The notes below the pieces were generated by a model. The model had not been told where the DNA came from, made no database searches, and worked only from the letters and a program-made list of their open reading frames with translations. The translations under genes and the position numbers were made by a program. A stretch of 64,000 bases of DNA from JACTOJ01 sp032335695 (GTDB lineage: Bacteria; Bacillota; Clostridia; Clostridiales; Clostridiaceae). Shown here one piece after another: positions 62,992-64,000 of this stretch; position 1 is the first letter of the stretch; each line of letters starts with the position of its first letter. The DNA lies in contig NZ_JACTOJ010000004.1 in the NCBI RefSeq assembly GCF_032335695.1, positions 62,001-126,000 of the forward strand, given 5' to 3'.

Positions 62992-63871
62992 ATAATACAT
63001 CAAAAGAATATTCCTGACTCTTAAGATATTCAATTATACTAGGCAATGCATCAGCAGAATTCTGTCTATTAGCAGAAGTATGCATAAGCACAATTAGATT
63101 ATTTTTACCTCTAGATGTGGCTTTTATATTTTCCAAAAGCTGCTGAGGCGTCTTGTTCTCTGGAAGCTCTGCATCATAGCTCAAGCAGTTCCAGTCGTAA
63201 ACCTTGAAGCCTTGCCCCCCAACAAAAGCTCTTTCCTTTTTATGATGTCCATACTCTCCTCTTGGAAATCTGTAAATTTTAGAATATCCACCTTCCCCAA
63301 GTAGCTTAGTAAGGGTTTCATTACACTGATTAAAATCACTTTTAAAGTATTCAAAATCAGAATAAAGCCGCTTATCATCGTGGGTATAACTGTGATTTCC
63401 AATTATATGTCCTTCACTTTTTATCCTTCTTACCACCTCTTCATTTCCCACAGTGTTTTTACCAATAATGAAAAATGTAGCTTTAATATCATACTTTTTT
63501 AATGTATCCAGCATTTGAGGCGTGACATTGTTAGAAGGACCATCATCGAAAGTCAAATAGGCAACCTTTTTAATCTTAGGTTTATCTGGTTTAGTAACTG
63601 TTGTTTGTGGTGCAGCAGGTGGCTTACTTGCAGGAGTTTGATTAGCTGAAATTGATGGTTCTGCTTTATTGGGTAAAATATTCTGAGCACCATTTCTTGA
63701 AGCTTCATCCCTTTGCTTCTGATCATCCACATTATCTAGTCTATAGTGCTCTCTAGTATCCTCATTTAAGGAATCATTATTTTTGCTGCCACATCCACAT
63801 AAAAATAATAAAGTGAACAAAGTGATAATTGTAAAAATAAGTATAGATTTTTTTCTTTTTTTAATTTTCAT
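62990..63871 (-). CDS. Lipoprotein polysaccharide (peptidoglycan) deacetylase
   Basis: The 293-residue protein has a signal peptide with a lipobox-like LCGC near 24-27 and a Pro/Ala/Thr-rich linker. A NodB domain follows: YLTFDDGPSNN (metal Asp), HSYTHDD (metal His pair), RFPRGEYG, VYDWNCLSYD and VLMHTS. It should remove acetyl groups from peptidoglycan or another glycan at the cell surface. Confidence 0.92.
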   Translation of the reverse strand: MKIKKRKKSILIFTIITLFTLLFLCGCGSKNNDSLNEDTREHYRLDNVDDQKQRDEASRNGAQNILPNKAEPSISANQTPASKPPAAPQTTVTKPDKPKIKKVAYLTFDDGPSNNVTPQMLDTLKKYDIKATFFIIGKNTVGNEEVVRRIKSEGHIIGNHSYTHDDKRLYSDFEYFKSDFNQCNETLTKLLGEGGYSKIYRFPRGEYGHHKKERAFVGGQGFKVYDWNCLSYDAELPENKTPQQLLENIKATSRGKNNLIVLMHTSANRQNSADALPSIIEYLKSQEYSFDVL

Positions 63872-64000
63872 CCCAATCTATTTCCTTTACATATATCTCA
63901 AGTTAAAATACGTATATAAAACTTTTACGATTCTTAAATTTTTATATTATTTTACTTTCATACATCTTTATGATTAAAAAATTTAAGATACTTAGTCATA
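63872..64000. other. End of window, AT-rich
   Basis: I see nothing beyond the likely promoter of the deacetylase gene; the window ends before the next gene. Confidence 0.4.

Noticed and set aside
1..64000. CRISPR arrays, tRNA or rRNA genes
   Set aside because: I looked for evenly spaced repeats, cloverleaf signatures and conserved rRNA segments and saw none.

Overview
The window is AT-rich chromosomal DNA from a Gram-positive, spore-forming anaerobe, almost certainly Clostridium in the strict sense. Support for this: the rapZ-yvcK-whiA and dnaE-pfkA-pyk blocks, a gerS-like gene next to alr, a MazE/MazF pair, AGGAGG-type ribosome sites throughout, and an oxygen/NO-detoxifying flavodiiron protein with an NADH:rubredoxin oxidoreductase. 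I cannot name the species. I see no tRNA, rRNA or CRISPR array.

Region 1 (about 1-9760) is accessory and is the most unusual part. A nine-gene minus-strand operon starts with a 48-residue peptide whose C-terminus is a run of cysteines spaced every third residue. It continues through two radical SAM/SPASM enzymes, a stand-alone PqqD-like recognition protein, a cobalamin-binding-type radical SAM enzyme, a class I methyltransferase, a shortened UvrA-like ABC protein, a third radical SAM enzyme and a membrane-dipeptidase (M19) homolog. Most genes overlap or abut, so they look translationally coupled. I read this as an undescribed RiPP (ribosomally made, post-translationally modified peptide) pathway, with the UvrA-like protein as possible self-protection. 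A 15-nt direct repeat lies at both edges.

Region 2 (9758-37964) is core genome: 23S rRNA methyltransferase, DUF1540 protein, pyk, pfkA, dnaE, a ytoI-like regulator, whiA, yvcK and rapZ. A plus-strand heterodimeric ABC exporter follows, then murB, uvrC, a PBP/FtsW/FHA cell-wall operon and uvrA-uvrB, with a LexA-like box upstream of uvrB.

Region 3 (38100-39600) is an IS1595-like element whose terminal repeats recur elsewhere as short palindromes (27025, 50214, 56023), which makes a small MITE-like family. One arm sequence also occurs, almost letter for letter, inside a permease gene at 60057.

Region 4 (39717-50701) is envelope, division and spore functions: a PDZ membrane protein, CtpA protease, FtsEX, a YitT protein, a peptidoglycan-binding protein, MazEF, alanine racemase, a GerS-like protein, an AcpS-NAD(P)HX dehydratase fusion and a DUF6514-type protein.

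Region 5 (50702-64000) opens with a promoter overlapped by PerR/Fur-like operators and a short structured leader with a strong terminator. The flavodiiron/rubredoxin-NROR pair follows, its two genes joined by an A10 tract in the -1 frame. Then come a sigma-70 family factor, a short SSB, a TagA-family glycosyltransferase, RfbD, a YihY-family protein, two zinc-ribbon membrane proteins, two ABC-2 permeases without an ATPase gene, and a lipoprotein polysaccharide deacetylase.
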